Assembly (NCBI GenBank): GCA_040779335.1
Contig: JBFONV010000006.1
Span: forward strand, 124,001-188,000
Direction: 5' to 3'
From: JBFONV01 sp040779335
Lineage (GTDB): Bacteria > Pseudomonadota > Gammaproteobacteria > Enterobacterales > Alteromonadaceae
Length of the DNA: 64,000 nucleotides
The notes beneath the pieces were generated by a model. The model had not been told where the DNA came from, searched no databases, and worked only from the letters and a program-made list of their open reading frames with translations. A program made the position numbers and the translations under genes. Numbering within the stretch: the stretch's first letter is position 1; the number at the start of each line of letters is the position of its first letter. Positions 62,315-64,000 of this stretch are shown here, in pieces.

Positions 62315-62929
62315 ATGGAATTTCATTTATGGGCGTCATTAGTCGTTATCTGCATCTTAGGAGCACTGTCTCCAGGTCCAAGCCTAGCCTTAGTCGTTAA
62401 AAACACGCTAAATGGTGGCCATATTCAGGGTTACGCAACAGCGATAAGTCATGGCTTAGGGGTCGCCTTATATGCAGCAATCACTGCCACAGGTATTGGC
62501 ATCGTTATTGTTAAATCTCCTTTGCTATATGCCTTTATTCAATATGCCGGTGCAGCATTTTTACTGTATTTAGGAATAAAATCTTTATTAAGCCGGAAAA
62601 GTAACATTGAACTAACGTCAAACTCCAGCGACAAAAGCACTCAAGTTAATGGCTGGCGTGACGGCTTTCTCATTGCGTTTTTAAACCCTAAACTTGCTAT
62701 TTTCTTTCTCGCGCTCTTTAGTCAATTTGTCGATGCTGAGGCGGGTTGGTTACAAAAAGTCATTATGACCGCAACCGTAGGCATTATAGACACACTGTGG
62801 TATTCAATGGTGACCTTCGGGTTAACCCGAGGCCCAGTTATCAATAAACTTCGCGCTAACAGTCATATCATAGACAAGATTACTGGTAGCTTTTTAATAT
62901 TACTGGCCGCGCGAGTGGTACTGAACTAG
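62315..62929 (+). CDS. LysE/RhtB family exporter
   Basis: 204 residues, about six membrane segments. The family signature LGALSPGPSLALVVKNTLNGG lies near the start, with GYATAISHGLGVALYAAITATGIG following; RDGFLIAFLNPKLAIFFLALFSQFV is the second conserved block. Members export amino acids such as lysine, threonine and homoserine. The substrate here is unknown. It begins 2 bp after the ligase gene, so the two are co-transcribed. Confidence 0.9.
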   Translation: MEFHLWASLVVICILGALSPGPSLALVVKNTLNGGHIQGYATAISHGLGVALYAAITATGIGIVIVKSPLLYAFIQYAGAAFLLYLGIKSLLSRKSNIELTSNSSDKSTQVNGWRDGFLIAFLNPKLAIFFLALFSQFVDAEAGWLQKVIMTATVGIIDTLWYSMVTFGLTRGPVINKLRANSHIIDKITGSFLILLAARVVLN

Positions 62930-62970
62930 AGACTTTATTGAATTGAGCTGCCGTGATAAGGAAAAACAGT

Positions 62971-63858
62971 TCACGGCTTATAAGTAAAAATAAGTACTTT
63001 AAGCCCCTTACCTTGATGAGCTTCTTTAAATACTTCAGCAGGCTTAATCTTTGTTTCAAATTCACACTCAGGACATTCTGTTGCGATTTGTGTAAACAGA
63101 AAATTTTCATCTAAGTCTGGAGAATTTAGGCACAACATCAATTGCCCCCCAGCTTTTACCAGTTGAGGAATGCGACGCAGGATTTTACTGTAATCACGTT
63201 CAATATTAACACTGCCTTTTTGAAAAGACGGTGGATCGCAAATCAACAAATCATAAGGGCCATACTTTTTAAGTCGCCCGTAAGATTTAAAAATATCGAC
63301 TCCCTCAAATTTAACCGCTCGAGTATCCTGTGCATTTAAACGGTGATTTTCACGGCCTTTAGCTAACGATGCTTTACTTAAATCAACGTTAATTACTTGT
63401 TTGGCTCCTCCAGCAATAGCCGCTACGGAAAACGCACAAGTATAGGAAAACAAATTCAGAACGTTTTTATTGCTGGCATGCTCTTGGACCCATTTTCGAC
63501 CATTACTCATATCCAAAAACAGACCAGTATTTTGTGTTTTACCAAGCTCAATATGATAATTAAGGCCATGCTCAACCACGCTGGTATGCTCAATTTCTTC
63601 GCCAAGCAATGTTTCGCTTGGCGCAAATTTAAGGTAACGTCGTTGCACTTGAATAGAACGCGCGCTGGGAATTAATTGATGCAGCGCAGCACACTGCTCT
63701 GCCAGCCATGTATCTTCAACTTCTTTGTATAAAGTGATCAAAATAACCGGAGCAAACCAATCAACATTTACATGCGACAGGTTAGGGTAGGCATGTCCAC
63801 GTCCATGAAAAAGTCGCTGGCATTCTGTCAATTCGTTAAGGTGAATATGTTCTATCAT
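62971..63858 (-). CDS. Class I SAM-dependent methyltransferase, RlmI-like
   Basis: 295 residues from the ATG at 63858; a TTG at 63861 is in frame. The core is the Rossmann-fold SAM domain of the RlmI/RlmK group: NTGLFLDMSNGRKWVQE, VLNLFSYTCAFSVAAIAGG, then the acidic VINVDLS and the target motif LLICDPPSFQKGS. No PUA domain precedes it, so it is shorter than RlmI (396) and an rRNA target is not certain. Convergent with the LysE-type gene. Confidence 0.85.
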   Translation of the reverse strand: MIEHIHLNELTECQRLFHGRGHAYPNLSHVNVDWFAPVILITLYKEVEDTWLAEQCAALHQLIPSARSIQVQRRYLKFAPSETLLGEEIEHTSVVEHGLNYHIELGKTQNTGLFLDMSNGRKWVQEHASNKNVLNLFSYTCAFSVAAIAGGAKQVINVDLSKASLAKGRENHRLNAQDTRAVKFEGVDIFKSYGRLKKYGPYDLLICDPPSFQKGSVNIERDYSKILRRIPQLVKAGGQLMLCLNSPDLDENFLFTQIATECPECEFETKIKPAEVFKEAHQGKGLKVLIFTYKP

Positions 63859-64000
63859 CAATTCGTTTTATCTTTACATATTTTATATAAAATAAAACCG
63901 CCAAGTGGGTATCTATTAGCGGCTTTACTATTAGTGCTTGTAGCGTTTTTTAGGCATTAAAAACCAAATAAACTATACGAGAAAAACTTTTGTGAAACGG

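Noticed and set aside
63880..64000. A possible start or end of a gene at the right edge
   Set aside because: A minus-strand frame ending near 63935 is broken by an upstream in-frame stop, and a weak hairpin-like GC match (63898-63925) has a long loop and poor symmetry.
1..64000. CRISPR arrays, tRNA or rRNA genes, insertion sequences and prophage
   Set aside because: No repeat-spacer pattern, cloverleaf, rRNA, transposase or phage protein was found on either strand.

Overview
The window reads as chromosome of a marine gammaproteobacterium of the order Alteromonadales, most likely family Colwelliaceae (Colwellia or Thalassotalea type). This is inferred from the AT-rich sequence, the conserved order rapA-rluA / djlA / murU-amgK / lptD-surA-pdxA-rsmA-apaG-apaH / folA / obgE-rpmA-rplU / ispB / mdh-argR, and the accessory content (TonB receptor with halogenase-like and SapC genes, a PEP-CTERM-like protein). 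I saw no rRNA, tRNA, CRISPR array, IS element or prophage.

Region 1 (1-13.6 kb) is a sugar-scavenging locus that looks devoted to chitin or N-acetylglucosamine. It holds a GH20 beta-hexosaminidase lipoprotein cut by the left edge, a TPR-sulfotransferase, two tandem flavin-dependent halogenase-like proteins, a SapC-family protein, a large TonB-dependent receptor, glucose-6-phosphate isomerase and a LacI-family regulator. A CG-centred palindrome, TGACAGCGCTGTCA or close variants, occurs four times: inside a perfect 46-bp palindrome between the hexosaminidase and sulfotransferase genes, twice before the TonB receptor, and once before pgi. This suggests one regulon under the LacI-family protein, probably NagR-like.

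Region 2 (13.6-26 kb) is mixed housekeeping and envelope: a 52-residue membrane protein, rraB, plsC, pldA, a small outer-membrane barrel candidate, a GST, a large acyl-CoA dehydrogenase with a PsrA-like operator, a transglutaminase-like secreted protein, an orphan hybrid histidine kinase and a PIN-PhoH ATPase.

Region 3 (26-46 kb) is the conserved core: RNA polymerase recycling (rapA), RNA modification (rluA, rsmA), outer-membrane biogenesis (lptD, surA, djlA), peptidoglycan recycling (amgK, murU), cofactor synthesis (pdxA, folA, ispB), ApaG/ApaH, a chemoreceptor, and the ribosomal/GTPase group rplU-rpmA-obgE with two structured RNA candidates.

Region 4 (46-56.5 kb) has mdh and argR divergently arranged, a DyP peroxidase, and a nitrogen block. 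In that block glnK-amtB carries a sigma-54-like promoter and NtrC-like sites, and faces a three-gene operon for a GltD-like iron-sulfur flavoprotein plus a 2-oxoacid:ferredoxin oxidoreductase (fused gamma-alpha, and beta). This is the best candidate for an under-described metabolic system here: a possible NAD(P)H/ferredoxin-coupled 2-oxoacid oxidoreductase under nitrogen control.

Region 5 (56.6-64 kb) has a lamin-tail/PEP-CTERM-like exported protein, an HDOD protein, a DUF2797 protein, a GIY-YIG protein, a DUF3581 hotdog-like protein, a secreted ATP-dependent DNA ligase, a LysE exporter and an RlmI-like methyltransferase.
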